Of a stretch of 64,000 bases of DNA, positions 9,522 to 16,919 are shown one piece after another. This stretch comes from JAVBWO01 sp036677375 (GTDB lineage: Bacteria > Bacillota > Dehalobacteriia > UBA4068 > UBA4997): assembly GCA_036677375.1 (NCBI GenBank), contig JAVBWO010000002.1, forward strand, positions 62,001 to 126,000, in the 5' to 3' direction. The translations under genes and the position numbers were made by a program. Under the pieces are notes generated by a model. It searched no databases. It saw only the letters and a program-made list of their open reading frames with translations, and was not told the DNA's origin. Position 1 is the first letter of the stretch. Each line of letters begins with the position of its first letter.

Positions 9522-10688
9522 TTGAAACACAACGTAAGCAAGACCATTGCCTTGATACTTTTGGTGGGAATGCTTTTTGCCGTTGCCGGGTGCGGGAATA
9601 ACACCGGCAATATCAAGAAAGAGGATGCCGCAGTTGAAGTAGATGGCGTCAGAGTCAGCAAAAATGTGATGAACCTGTACTTTAAGCAGATGAAAGATTA
9701 TCTTTCTTCTTTTGGGATCGATATAACAGATGAAAGCAATGCCGATATGCTTGCCATGGCGGAAAAGCAGGCCTATGACACATCGGTCAGCGCCGCTTTG
9801 ATCCGCGTCGCCGCGGAGAAATCCAACATCAAAGTCGATAAGAAGGAATTACAGGATGCCATCGATAAACAGTTGGCGGCAGCTTTTGAAGATGACGCAG
9901 CCTACCAGGAATGGTTGACCTCCATGTCCATGACGGAAGATGATGTGAACTGGATCTGGGAAACGCAGCTCCTGGATGAAAAGCTGAATGCGAAATTCAC
10001 TGAGGAAAACAAAATTGCGGAAGATGAAGCCAAGACCCTGTATGAGGCCGATCCGGACAAATATAATAAGATCGCCGTTTCTCATATCTTAATCGGCGCC
10101 AAAGAAGGCGAAGCCACCGATGAAGAAATAAAGGCCGCCGAAGAGAAGGCCAAAAATCTTATCAATCAGTTGAACAACGGCGCTGATTTTGCCGAGCTGG
10201 CCAAAGCCAACTCTACCGATACCGGTTCCGCTTCCAACGGCGGTTCTTATACTACAGAATTTACCGTCAACAATACCAGCTCCGACGGCACCACCTATGT
10301 TCCGGAATATGTGGCAGCCGCCTGGACTTTAAAAAATGTAGGCGATTATACCCTGACTCCTGTGAAGACCACCTATGGCTATCACATCATAAAGCTGGAT
10401 ACGCAAAAGATTACCTTTGACGCTTTAAAGGATGATATCATCAATACGGAGACCCAAGAAAAAGCTTCCGCCGCTTATAGTGATTATCTCGATGAATTGC
10501 AAAAGACGGCTCAAATTACGCAGCTGTGCGAATTCCAATATTACGGAAAAGAAGACACTACGGCGGATGATGGTACCGCAACAGATGAGGGGGCGCAACC
10601 CACTGACGACAGCTCGTCAGGCCAGGATACAAGCAACGGGCAAGATGCTACCACAGGCCAAGACAGCACAACCGATACCACAGAATAA
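9522..10688 (+). CDS. prsA: PrsA-like lipoprotein foldase (parvulin-type peptidyl-prolyl isomerase)
   Basis: 388 residues from a TTG start behind TAGGAGGGA. A lipoprotein signal peptide is clear: basic MKHNVSK, a hydrophobic core and the lipobox AVAGC with Cys at about residue 25. It is therefore anchored outside the membrane and helps fold exported proteins. A SurA-like helical N-domain follows, then the PPIC rotamase domain (about 185-315, with AVSHILIGAKEGE and TYGYHIIKLD). The final 40 residues are a Thr/Ser/Asp/Gln-rich disordered tail. Related foldases lie between mfd and spoVT in other anaerobic Bacillota. Its own promoter and terminator make it monocistronic. Confidence 0.9.
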   Translation: MKHNVSKTIALILLVGMLFAVAGCGNNTGNIKKEDAAVEVDGVRVSKNVMNLYFKQMKDYLSSFGIDITDESNADMLAMAEKQAYDTSVSAALIRVAAEKSNIKVDKKELQDAIDKQLAAAFEDDAAYQEWLTSMSMTEDDVNWIWETQLLDEKLNAKFTEENKIAEDEAKTLYEADPDKYNKIAVSHILIGAKEGEATDEEIKAAEEKAKNLINQLNNGADFAELAKANSTDTGSASNGGSYTTEFTVNNTSSDGTTYVPEYVAAAWTLKNVGDYTLTPVKTTYGYHIIKLDTQKITFDALKDDIINTETQEKASAAYSDYLDELQKTAQITQLCEFQYYGKEDTTADDGTATDEGAQPTDDSSSGQDTSNGQDATTGQDSTTDTTE

Positions 10689-10708
10689 CTTTATTTTTTC
10701 CGTTGCAG

Positions 10709-10742
10709 CGGGGTTGTGATTTGTGCACAGCCCCGTTTTTGT
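10709..10742 (+). terminator. Rho-independent terminator of prsA
   Basis: CGGGGTTGTG (10709-10718) pairs with CACAGCCCCG (10726-10735) with one G-T pair, followed by TTTTTG. The stem stands ahead of the next gene's start. Confidence 0.8.
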
Positions 10743-10785
10743 ATTTTCCAATAGGGTCACAAAGAAAAGGTGGCGGGCAAATGTT

Positions 10786-11853
10786 ATGTTGGATTGGATC
10801 ATAGAAAAAGAGGATATCTGGCAGCGTTTGCAAAGAGCTTCCCTGCCCATTGTTCTATACGGTATGGGAAATGGCGCGGAGAAAATCATGAATGCCTGTA
10901 AGTCCTATGGAATCCCTATTGCCGGTGTTTTTGCCAGCGATGAATTTGTACGCGGCCAGTCTTTTGCCGGTTTTTCTGTTCTAACCCTCCGGGAAATGGA
11001 GGCGCAATACGAAGAATTTATCGTTTTACTGGCCTTCGGCACCCATGATGCCGCGGTCATAGAAAAGATCAAGGCGCTGGCCCGACGCCACCCCTTGCTG
11101 CTTCCTGATGTACCGGTAGCGGGACCGGGTTTGTTTAATGCCCAATTAGTTCAGGAAAATTTGGCGGCAATCCGGCGGGTGGAAGCCGATTGGGCCGATG
11201 AAGATTCCCGGGAACTGTTTCATAATCTGATCAACTATAAACTCAGCGGCGAACTGTCTTATCTTCTGAAAACCTCCCCGCCGGAAGAGGCGTGGAGCCT
11301 TTTGGAGATAGGGCAGAGAGAAAGCTATTTAGATGTGGGGGCTTATACGGGGGATACCATCGAAACTTTTTTGAATTATTGCGGTGGCTGTTTCCGACAT
11401 ATCATTGCTTTGGAAGCGGACGCTAAGAATTTTGTGAAATTAGAGAAAAAGATAGAATACTTGCAGCTTGCCAATGTGGAGCTGCATCAAAAAGCAGCTT
11501 ATTGCAGGCCATGCGAGCTGCTTTTTGACGCGGGGAGCGGGAAGGGTTCACATATTGGCAGCCAAGGGAAATCGGTTACGGCTTGTGATTTGGATCATAT
11601 TGTAGGAGAGCGCACGGTTTCCTTATTAAAAATGGATATCGAAGGCAACGAGAGAGAGGCCTTGACCGGGGCTGAAAAAATTTTGCAGCGCTGCCGGCCC
11701 CGGCTGATTGTTTCCGCTTATCACCGGATAGATGATTTGTGGGTTATTCCTGAACAGATCAAAAAGATTGAGCCCTCCTATGCGCTTTACCTCAGGAGGC
11801 ATCCGGCTTTGCCTGCTTGGGATGTTAATGTGTACGGGGAGGCGAAAAGGTAA
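10786..11853 (+). CDS. FkbM-family SAM-dependent methyltransferase
   Basis: About 355 residues. The N-terminal part (1-130) resembles a small Rossmann-like nucleotide or sugar-nucleotide binding module (VLYGMGNGAEKIMNAC). The C-terminal part is an FkbM methyltransferase: motif I YLDVGAYTGDTIETFL, the acidic LEAD after the second strand, and LLKMDIEGNE before the catalytic region. FkbM enzymes O-methylate polyketides, sugars and other small molecules; the substrate here is unknown. ATG 10786 is preferred. An upstream GTG at 10723 would begin inside the prsA terminator. It is not part of the conserved Bacillus order and may be an insertion. Confidence 0.8.
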   Translation: MLDWIIEKEDIWQRLQRASLPIVLYGMGNGAEKIMNACKSYGIPIAGVFASDEFVRGQSFAGFSVLTLREMEAQYEEFIVLLAFGTHDAAVIEKIKALARRHPLLLPDVPVAGPGLFNAQLVQENLAAIRRVEADWADEDSRELFHNLINYKLSGELSYLLKTSPPEEAWSLLEIGQRESYLDVGAYTGDTIETFLNYCGGCFRHIIALEADAKNFVKLEKKIEYLQLANVELHQKAAYCRPCELLFDAGSGKGSHIGSQGKSVTACDLDHIVGERTVSLLKMDIEGNEREALTGAEKILQRCRPRLIVSAYHRIDDLWVIPEQIKKIEPSYALYLRRHPALPAWDVNVYGEAKR

Positions 11854-11977
11854 ATTATCGACTGAAATCGACAATTATTGACACAAATGTTAATTTTTGT
11901 TAAACTATCTTTAGGAAACCCCATATATTATTGTTATTCCTAATACAAAGCGAATAAAGGATTTTGGGAGGTGATAT

Positions 11978-12091
11978 GTGCTAATAAATAACAAAAGACC
12001 CGTGAAAGAACAACAGCGAGATGTGATGCAAAGAAGAAATGAAGACACTTGTTACAGAAGTGAAAGACCTGCCATGTTATATAACGGGTAA
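11978..12091 (+). CDS. Possible 37-residue small protein, or 5' part of a frameshifted gene
   Basis: A GTG start stands 6 nt after a strong GGAGG (sequence GGGAGGTGATAT) and opens a 37-codon basic frame beginning MLINNKRPVKEQQRD. The frame overlaps the 50-codon frame at 12039, which is one register away. Either the two are separate, or a single roughly 70-residue gene has suffered a frameshift near 12030-12040. I do not recognise the protein. Confidence 0.3.
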   Translation: MLINNKRPVKEQQRDVMQRRNEDTCYRSERPAMLYNG

Positions 12092-12191
12092 TAACGAAAT
12101 AGATCCTATGACGGCCAGGGGAATATGTAAGGAAACAAGATTCCCTATCTCTTTTAAGGAACTTCAAAAAGCTGTCCTTAAGAAGGCATAA
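12039..12191 (+). CDS. Possible 50-residue small protein
   Basis: The frame starts MKTLVTEVKDLPCYITG, ends FKELQKAVLKKA, and looks protein-like: mixed hydrophobic and charged residues, two Cys, a Pro-bounded middle and an amphipathic C-terminal helix. Its own ribosome-binding site is weak (AAAGAAG), but translation could be coupled to the overlapping frame at 11978. Function unknown. Confidence 0.35.
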   Translation: MKTLVTEVKDLPCYITGNNEIDPMTARGICKETRFPISFKELQKAVLKKA

Positions 12192-12771
12192 AATAAATTG
12201 CGGGGATATGGTGAAGGATTATAACCGTAGGTGTTCAAAATAAGTTGTGGGAGTCGCCTGACGCAAGCAGAATGGAGAAGCGGGGTTTGTGGGGGCAAAC
12301 CGGTGCGCCATGGTGAAGCTTAGCGGGGGGAAAGGTTGGCAAACACACAGAATAGCTTCGGAGCAGGAAGATAGCAGAAAGGAAACGCAAAAATCTGTTG
12401 TCTTATTTTGGTTTGCGCATATTCCTGGCTCCGGAAATACGCTTAGTACAAAAAGCGGATGCCAAGAGGTTGATTCCGTATGAAGCAGACGAAGCGCTGA
12501 TTGTTTAGGTTAAAAATAGAGGGGATTGTGGTTTGTTTTAAAGAATTCATACAAGGGCAAGACCTTGATTTCGATAATTTGGAACAGCATATGATTGTTT
12601 TTTACAGTCTTCAAAAAAATAATTTTATGCATTCCTTCAGCTAGCGCTTTTGCATGCTTGTCGGACAATTTTTGGCAAAATTTTCTTAGGTTTCTTTTTG
12701 CCATATTGTGCATAAATTTTTCCTGTAAAATGGATAATAAGTCCATAAAAAGCGAGTGGGAGGCAAGGTAA

Positions 12772-13329
12772 ATGAAAGCAACCGGTATCGTACGGCGCAT
12801 CGATGACCTTGGTCGTGTAGTTATACCGAAAGAAATCAGGCGGACTCTACGGATTCGGGAAGGCGATCCTTTAGAAATTTTTGTTGACCGGGAAGGCGAG
12901 ATCATTTTGAAGAAATATTCCCCTATCGGTGAATTAGGTGATTTTGCCAGGGAATATGCGGACTCTCTTTATGAGGCTATCCATCATATTGTTTGCATCA
13001 GTGACCGTGACAGCATTATCGCCGTTAGCGGAGCAGGGAAAAAGGAATTTTTAAATAAACGTATCAGCCCTGCACTGGAAAGTGTTATGGAGAATCGGCG
13101 TACCTTCACTGCTACGGGTGAGGAAGCATTGCGATTTTTTGTAATTGCGGGTGAAGGCGGGGAGGTTCCTGCTTTTTCGGCGGTAATCGTTTCTCCTATC
13201 GTATCTCAGGGCGACCCAATCGGAGCGGTCATCATCGGCAGCCGCGACCCACAGGTTACATTAGGAGCTATGGAAAGCAAAATGGCGGAAACGGCGGCTG
13301 GTTTTTTAGCAAAACAGATGGAGCAATAA
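12772..13329 (+). CDS. spoVT: SpoVT, AbrB-family stage V sporulation regulator
   Basis: 185 residues, full length. The N-terminal 50 residues are the AbrB swapped-hairpin DNA-binding domain (MKATGIVRRIDDLGRVVIPK, RTLRIREGDPLEIF). Residues 55-180 form the GAF-like domain of SpoVT. In Bacillus it acts in the forespore, tuning sigma-G-dependent genes. GGGAGGCAAGGTAA precedes the ATG. It is apparently monocistronic, with a terminator downstream. Confidence 0.96.
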   Translation: MKATGIVRRIDDLGRVVIPKEIRRTLRIREGDPLEIFVDREGEIILKKYSPIGELGDFAREYADSLYEAIHHIVCISDRDSIIAVSGAGKKEFLNKRISPALESVMENRRTFTATGEEALRFFVIAGEGGEVPAFSAVIVSPIVSQGDPIGAVIIGSRDPQVTLGAMESKMAETAAGFLAKQMEQ

Positions 13330-13407
13330 CCTTTCATTCAACAAGAAATACCTTTCAACAAGAAATACCGGGAAAAGGGTTGAGATAGCGACTAAAATCA
13401 CAAAGAG

Positions 13408-13440
13408 CAAGCCGGCAGTCTCTGACGGCTTGTTTTTTAT
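13408..13440 (+). terminator. Rho-independent terminator of spoVT
   Basis: CAAGCCG (13408-13414) pairs with CGGCTTG (13426-13432), followed directly by TTTTTT. Confidence 0.8.
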
Positions 13441-13497
13441 TGCCAAAGGTTGGCCTTTGGGGCTACAATAGAAGAAAACGGTATAAAGAGGTGGCTT

Positions 13498-14277
13498 ATG
13501 TCGAAAGAGGAACGTGCGTTAAAAGAATTGTTACAGATCATGAGAACCCTGAGGGGGCCGGAGGGATGCCCCTGGGACCGGGAGCAAACTCATGAAACAC
13601 TGAAGAGGCATCTTTTGGAGGAGGCCTATGAAGCCATAGACGCCATTGACCAAAAAGACGAAAGCGCTCTTTGCGACGAGTTGGGTGACGTACTTTTACA
13701 GGTGGTCTTTCATGCCCAGCTGGCGGCGGAGGCGGGAGCTTTCACCATGGAGGATGTCATTCGGGGTATTAGTAAAAAAATGCTCTTTCGCCATCCTCAT
13801 GTATTTGGCTCCCGAACTGATATCAATACGGCTGATGAAGTATTAGGCATTTGGGAGATCCTAAAAAGCCAGGAGGGTGAAAAGGACAAGCCCAAGGCTC
13901 TGATGGATATTCCCCGAATTTTGCCGGCGCTGTTGAGAGCGCAAAAGATTCAGGAAAAAGCTGCCCGGGTTGGCTTTGACTGGCCCCTGGTGGATGGGGC
14001 CTGGGATAAAGTAACAGAAGAGCTTGAGGAAGTGCGGGCCGCACAGAGCAAAGAAGAGCAAAAAGAAGAAATGGGCGACGTTTTTTTTGCTTTGGTGAAT
14101 GTATGCCGCTTTCTTGGGATCAACCCGGAAGAAGCATTGGACAGCGCCAATGAAAAATTTCGACGCCGTTTCGGTTATATCGATCAAATTCGTCAGGAAC
14201 AGGATTTGGAATGGCCGGATATGAGTTTAGAAGATATGGATGCCTTATGGCAGGAAGCTAAAAAAACAAAAAAATAG
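13498..14277 (+). CDS. mazG: MazG nucleoside triphosphate pyrophosphohydrolase
   Basis: 259 residues from ATG 13498, which follows AGAGGTGG. It hydrolyses (d)NTPs to monophosphates, cleaning the nucleotide pool. Two MazG domains are present: residues about 10-115 with GPEGCPWDREQTHETL and the metal-binding EEAYE...DELGDVLLQ pattern, and about 150-240 with a second EELEEV...EEMGDVFFALVN. This matches the usual tandem form. A TTG at 13450 would lengthen it by 16 residues but lacks a ribosome-binding site. Confidence 0.93.
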   Translation: MSKEERALKELLQIMRTLRGPEGCPWDREQTHETLKRHLLEEAYEAIDAIDQKDESALCDELGDVLLQVVFHAQLAAEAGAFTMEDVIRGISKKMLFRHPHVFGSRTDINTADEVLGIWEILKSQEGEKDKPKALMDIPRILPALLRAQKIQEKAARVGFDWPLVDGAWDKVTEELEEVRAAQSKEEQKEEMGDVFFALVNVCRFLGINPEEALDSANEKFRRRFGYIDQIRQEQDLEWPDMSLEDMDALWQEAKKTKK

Positions 14278-14407
14278 TAGTGGAGAATTCAAAATATAAA
14301 AAAATTCGAAATATTTTTTAAAATAGCAGGAAAATGCTGCTATCCAGCGAATATAGTGATATCGCTATGATTTCATAAATCGAATTCAATTTGAGGAGGG
14401 GATTTTT

Positions 14408-14689
14408 TTGAACAAAGCCGAACTGATTAGTAGTGTAGCAGAAAAGACCGGTTTGAGTAAAAAAGATGCTGGACAAGCGGTTGACGCCTTTATTGGTAGC
14501 ATTACCGAAGCATTGCAAGGCGGCGAAAAAGTTCAATTGGTAGGCTTTGGAACTTTTGAAGTCCGCCCCAAAAAAGCCCGGCCCGGCCGCAATCCTCAAA
14601 CTGGCGAAGTGATTCAAATTCCCGCTACTCAGGTGCCCGTTTTTAAAGGCGGTAAAGTGCTGAAAGAGACTGTTGCCGCTGGTAAATAA
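14408..14689 (+). CDS. hup: HU family DNA-binding protein
   Basis: 93 residues from a TTG start behind GAGGAGGGG. It is the small nucleoid protein that bends DNA as a dimer. The N-terminal helices start MNKAELISSVAEKTGLSKKD. The DNA-binding beta arm is visible in FGTFEVRPKKARPGRNPQTG. Length and sequence are typical. A 7-bp hairpin ATAGCAG/CTGCTAT (14323-14343) lies in the leader. It has its own terminator. Confidence 0.97.
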   Translation: MNKAELISSVAEKTGLSKKDAGQAVDAFIGSITEALQGGEKVQLVGFGTFEVRPKKARPGRNPQTGEVIQIPATQVPVFKGGKVLKETVAAGK

Positions 14690-14703
14690 AGAATATTTCT
14701 ATT

Positions 14704-14737
14704 AAAAAGCTGTGGCAAAAGGCCACAGCTTTTTTTG
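14704..14737 (+). terminator. Rho-independent terminator of hup
   Basis: AAAAAGCTGTGGC (14704-14716) pairs with GCCACAGCTTTTT (14722-14734); the T-run is part of the stem and continues past it. Confidence 0.9.
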
Positions 14738-14743
14738 CAAGGA

Positions 14744-14773
14744 TTGCTTTATATCAGCAAAAAGAACTATAAT
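14744..14773 (+). promoter_or_regulatory. Vegetative-type promoter of rqcP
   Basis: TTGCTT (14744-14749) and a perfect TATAAT (14768-14773) are separated by 18 nt. It lies just after the hup terminator and 34 nt before the GTG start of rqcP. Confidence 0.65.
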
Positions 14774-14806
14774 ATAAATAAATACGAAAAACAAAGGAGA
14801 ATTGTT

Positions 14807-15091
14807 GTGCGGCTGGATAAATATTTAAAAGTTTCCCGAATCATCAAACGAAGAACCATTGCCAAGGAAGTCTGTGACGCGGGACGCATTACCATAAACG
14901 GTCGTTCCGCCAAAGCGGGCAGCGAGGTGAAGCCCGGCGATCAACTGGCCATTGGCTTCGGTAGCCGGCGGTTGGCGGTGGAGGTATTGTCGGTGCCAGA
15001 AACGGTGCGTGCCGATCTCGCCCGTGAGCTGTATCGAGTGCTTTCAGATTCATCTGGCACTCCTTCTAATGGTGGCGTAGAAATAGATTGA
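14807..15091 (+). CDS. rqcP: S4-domain RNA-binding protein RqcP (YabO)
   Basis: 94 residues from GTG 14807, which follows AAAGGAG by 7 nt. The S4 domain spans residues about 1-65: MRLDKYLKVSRIIKRRTIAK and GRITINGRSAKAGSEVKPGD. In Bacillus the product works with RqcH in C-terminal alanine tailing of nascent chains on stalled 50S subunits. Upstream in-frame codons back to 14735 lack a ribosome-binding site and overlap the hup terminator. Its position between hup and yabP is conserved. Confidence 0.92.
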   Translation: MRLDKYLKVSRIIKRRTIAKEVCDAGRITINGRSAKAGSEVKPGDQLAIGFGSRRLAVEVLSVPETVRADLARELYRVLSDSSGTPSNGGVEID

Positions 15092-15282
15092 TCTACTACT
15101 ATCCCAAGGCCGTTTGCAATAGCGGACGGTCTTGATACGGCAAGGATTGCTGCTTCAAAGTTCTTGATAGAAACAAAGATTGTAATATGCGACATCTTTG
15201 ATAATGTGAATACACCTTGGCATAATAAAGCCTGGCTCCCACATATAATGGAAGAGAAAGCCAAAGAGAGGGAGGGAGCCAT
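15092..15282 (+). promoter_or_regulatory. yabP leader region
   Basis: Just after rqcP, AAGGCCGTTTGC (15106-15117) pairs with GCGGACGGTCTT (15122-15133) around a 4-nt loop but lacks a T-run. CATAATAA at about 15219, with ATAATG about 15 nt earlier, loosely resembles a mother-cell sigma-E promoter, which would suit yabP. TGGCTCCC (15233-15240) can pair with GGGAGCCA (15274-15281), covering part of the yabP ribosome-binding site. Confidence 0.4.
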
Positions 15283-15561
15283 ATGGGGGAAGCTCAGGTA
15301 CATAAAGTGGTGCTGGAAGGGCGGGACCGCCTGGACATTCAAGGAGTAGAGCAAATCGATAACTTCGATGCGCAAGAGATTATTCTTTCCACAAATATGG
15401 GGAAAATGAAAGTCGGTGGTGACGGTTTGCATATCAGCCGTTTGGAATTAAACGACAGACAGCTGTGCATTACCGGCAAAATCAGTTCCGTACTATACAT
15501 ACAGGGAAGCGGTGACAAGAAGGAAAAAGGACGCAATCTCTTGTCCCGTCTAGTGCGGTGA
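15283..15561 (+). CDS. yabP: YabP sporulation protein
   Basis: 92 residues, a normal length for YabP/YqfC-family proteins. Family marks are HKVVLEGRDRLDIQGVEQID near the start and a beta-rich core LHISRLELNDRQLCITGKIS. YabP is needed for normal spore cortex and coat assembly and is made in the mother cell in Bacillus. GAGGGAGGGAGCC stands before the ATG. yabQ follows 7 nt later, so the pair is an operon. Confidence 0.92.
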   Translation: MGEAQVHKVVLEGRDRLDIQGVEQIDNFDAQEIILSTNMGKMKVGGDGLHISRLELNDRQLCITGKISSVLYIQGSGDKKEKGRNLLSRLVR

Positions 15562-15568
15562 TACTGCT

Positions 15569-16102
15569 ATGAGCATGGCCTACCAGCAGTTCATTCAAGC
15601 TGCCGCCGGTTTTGGTTTGGGAGTCCTGCTGGCGGTATCCTATGATATTTACCGGTTGATATTCCGTGGCAAAAAGGCTGCCTCCGCCCCGACCTTTGCC
15701 GGGGATCTTTTGTGGTGGTGCTTTGCCTTTTTAGGTACTTTTGTTTTACTGTTTTTTTTGACCTGGGGGCAAGTTCGTTTTTTTTTCCTGCTCTTCATGG
15801 CCATGGGCTTTCTCGTGTGGCACAGTTTTTGCAGTCGTGGGTTTCGTCGGATACTGGCTTTAATTGGCGAAGGTCTTTTTTATGGGTTTGATCGGTTTTT
15901 TAATCTGTTGGAAAAAATCCTAACGGTACTTTTATGGCCGTTTTTTGTTTTGATCCGCCTGGTTTATAGGATCTTGTATCTATTATGGCGGCTGATATGG
16001 CAGCTTTTACGTCTCATCAAAGGGATATTGCGGCTTTTTTATAAGTTACTGCAAAAAATTCTTCGGAAACTTCTGCCGCCCAAACCGCCGCCGGAAGAAT
16101 AG
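15569..16102 (+). CDS. yabQ: YabQ spore cortex biosynthesis membrane protein
   Basis: 177 residues. About four or five hydrophobic segments fill residues 8-145 (for instance LLFFLTWGQVRFFFLLFMAM). The C-terminus is basic, aromatic-rich and ends KLLPPKPPPEE. In Bacillus YabQ sits in the mother-cell membrane around the forespore and is required for cortex synthesis. The start is 7 nt after the yabP stop; there is no strong ribosome-binding site, which suggests translational coupling. Confidence 0.9.
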   Translation: MSMAYQQFIQAAAGFGLGVLLAVSYDIYRLIFRGKKAASAPTFAGDLLWWCFAFLGTFVLLFFLTWGQVRFFFLLFMAMGFLVWHSFCSRGFRRILALIGEGLFYGFDRFFNLLEKILTVLLWPFFVLIRLVYRILYLLWRLIWQLLRLIKGILRLFYKLLQKILRKLLPPKPPPEE

Positions 16103-16128
16103 AGATTTGTAATAATTTTGTACTTGAT

Positions 16129-16183
16129 TTATCCACAGATTGTGGATATAATTGTGAATAACATCAGGGAAAATTGTGGACAA
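16129..16183. promoter_or_regulatory. Cluster of four DnaA-box-like sites
   Basis: Four 9-mers fit or nearly fit the DnaA box TTATNCACA: TTATCCACA (16129-16137, plus strand, perfect), TGTGGATAT (16141-16149, minus, one mismatch), TGTGAATAA (16153-16161, minus, fits TTATTCACA) and TGTGGACAA (16175-16183, minus, one mismatch). The first three starts are 12 nt apart, near one helical turn. The first two also form the inverted repeat TATCCACA-GAT-TGTGGATA. The site lies 43 bp upstream of the HTH-divIC gene pair. Confidence 0.6.
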
Positions 16184-16225
16184 ACTGTTCGTTTTCGGAA
16201 TTTGCATGAATGACAGAGGGTTTGT

Positions 16226-16462
16226 ATGAAACTAGAAATCCGTGGCGCCGAGAAATTGAGCTTTCGGGAGAAACAAGTGGTGGCAATGAAAGAGACAGGC
16301 CGTTCCTCAAGCGAGATCAGCCAGGTGCTGGGAATTTCTCAAAGCTCTATTGCTACTATTTATAACCGTGCCCGAACCAAGGGATATGAAGTCGTCATCG
16401 TCATCCCGGGGGAGATTTTGAACATTTCTGTACCGGAACAGGAGGATAGGTCGGATGAGTAA
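16226..16462 (+). CDS. Small helix-turn-helix protein, sigma-region-4/LuxR-like
   Basis: 78 residues. Residues about 10-55 form an HTH like that of sigma-70 region 4 or LuxR regulators (LSFREKQVVAMKETGRSSSE, then LGISQSSIATIYNRARTKGY). A beta-like acidic tail follows. The ATG follows AGAGGG. It overlaps divIC by 8 nt, implying coupled translation. It is absent from the Bacillus order between yabQ and divIC. Probably a DNA-binding regulator; target unknown, and DnaA-like sites lie in front of it. Confidence 0.75.
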   Translation: MKLEIRGAEKLSFREKQVVAMKETGRSSSEISQVLGISQSSIATIYNRARTKGYEVVIVIPGEILNISVPEQEDRSDE

Positions 16463-16826
16463 GAAAACGGAAGAAAAGAAAAAATCGGCGGAGAAAGATG
16501 AGAAACGCCGGAAGTTTCGTTTTGGCACGGTTCTTATTTTAATTGCCTTTGTTTTTGTTGCGGTGAAATTCAGCCAGCAATACCAGCGTATTGATGCCAT
16601 GCGGCAGGAAGCCGAAAGTTATCAGGCGAAATACGATTCGCTTGTGGAAGAACAGGCAAAACTGAAGGAAGAAAAGGATCTGTTGAACGATCCCACTTAT
16701 ATTGAAAGAATAGCCCGGGAAAAGCTGGGACTCGTAAAGGAAGGCGAAGTTTTGGTCTTGCCTGCCGAAGAGAAAGATGATGTGGAAGAATACAACGATG
16801 ATGTGGAGCCGGGAGATATCCATTAA
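16455..16826 (+). CDS. divIC: Septum formation initiator family protein DivIC (FtsB-like)
   Basis: 123 residues. A charged Lys/Glu N-terminus (1-24) is followed by one membrane segment (FGTVLILIAFVFVAVKF), then an extracytoplasmic coiled coil and the DivIC/FtsB motif DPTYIERIAREKLGLVKEGE. With FtsL it forms the divisome subcomplex that licenses septal peptidoglycan synthesis. The C-terminus is acidic. The start lies within the preceding gene behind GGAGGATAGG. Confidence 0.9.
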   Translation: MSKKTEEKKKSAEKDEKRRKFRFGTVLILIAFVFVAVKFSQQYQRIDAMRQEAESYQAKYDSLVEEQAKLKEEKDLLNDPTYIERIAREKLGLVKEGEVLVLPAEEKDDVEEYNDDVEPGDIH

Positions 16827-16851
16827 TTTTTTTGAACTGCACAGGATGCTG

Positions 16852-16881
16852 TTGACAGGGACAAAGTACAGGAATTATAAT
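16852..16881 (+). promoter_or_regulatory. Consensus vegetative promoter of the S1-domain gene
   Basis: A perfect TTGACA (16852-16857) and a perfect TATAAT (16876-16881) with an 18-nt spacer, 39 nt before the start codon. It is the best housekeeping promoter in the window. Confidence 0.85.
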
Positions 16882-16919
16882 AATAACATACCATCTGAAA
16901 GCAGGGAGGCATATTTTTT

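Larger units (their letters stand above)
11854..12771. other. 918-bp intergenic stretch before spoVT
   Basis: No full-length gene is seen. It holds two overlapping short frames (separate entries) and several small hairpins: GGTTTG/CAAACC with a G-rich loop near 12285-12302 and GCT-TCGG-AGC near 12356. The 12190-12490 part is purine-rich on the plus strand and could be a structured RNA, but it matches no class I can name. TGCATA, 17 nt, then GGATAATA lies at about 12708-12738, just ahead of spoVT. This weakly resembles a forespore sigma-G promoter. Confidence 0.4.

Noticed and set aside
12303..12309. GTGCGCC as the 5' end of a group II intron
   Set aside because: No reverse transcriptase gene and no domain V/VI-like 3' hairpin follow in the 450 bp before spoVT.
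16129..16183. Chromosomal replication origin
   Set aside because: Only four boxes, no adjacent AT-rich unwinding tract and no dnaA or dnaN gene; a regulatory or titrating site is more likely.
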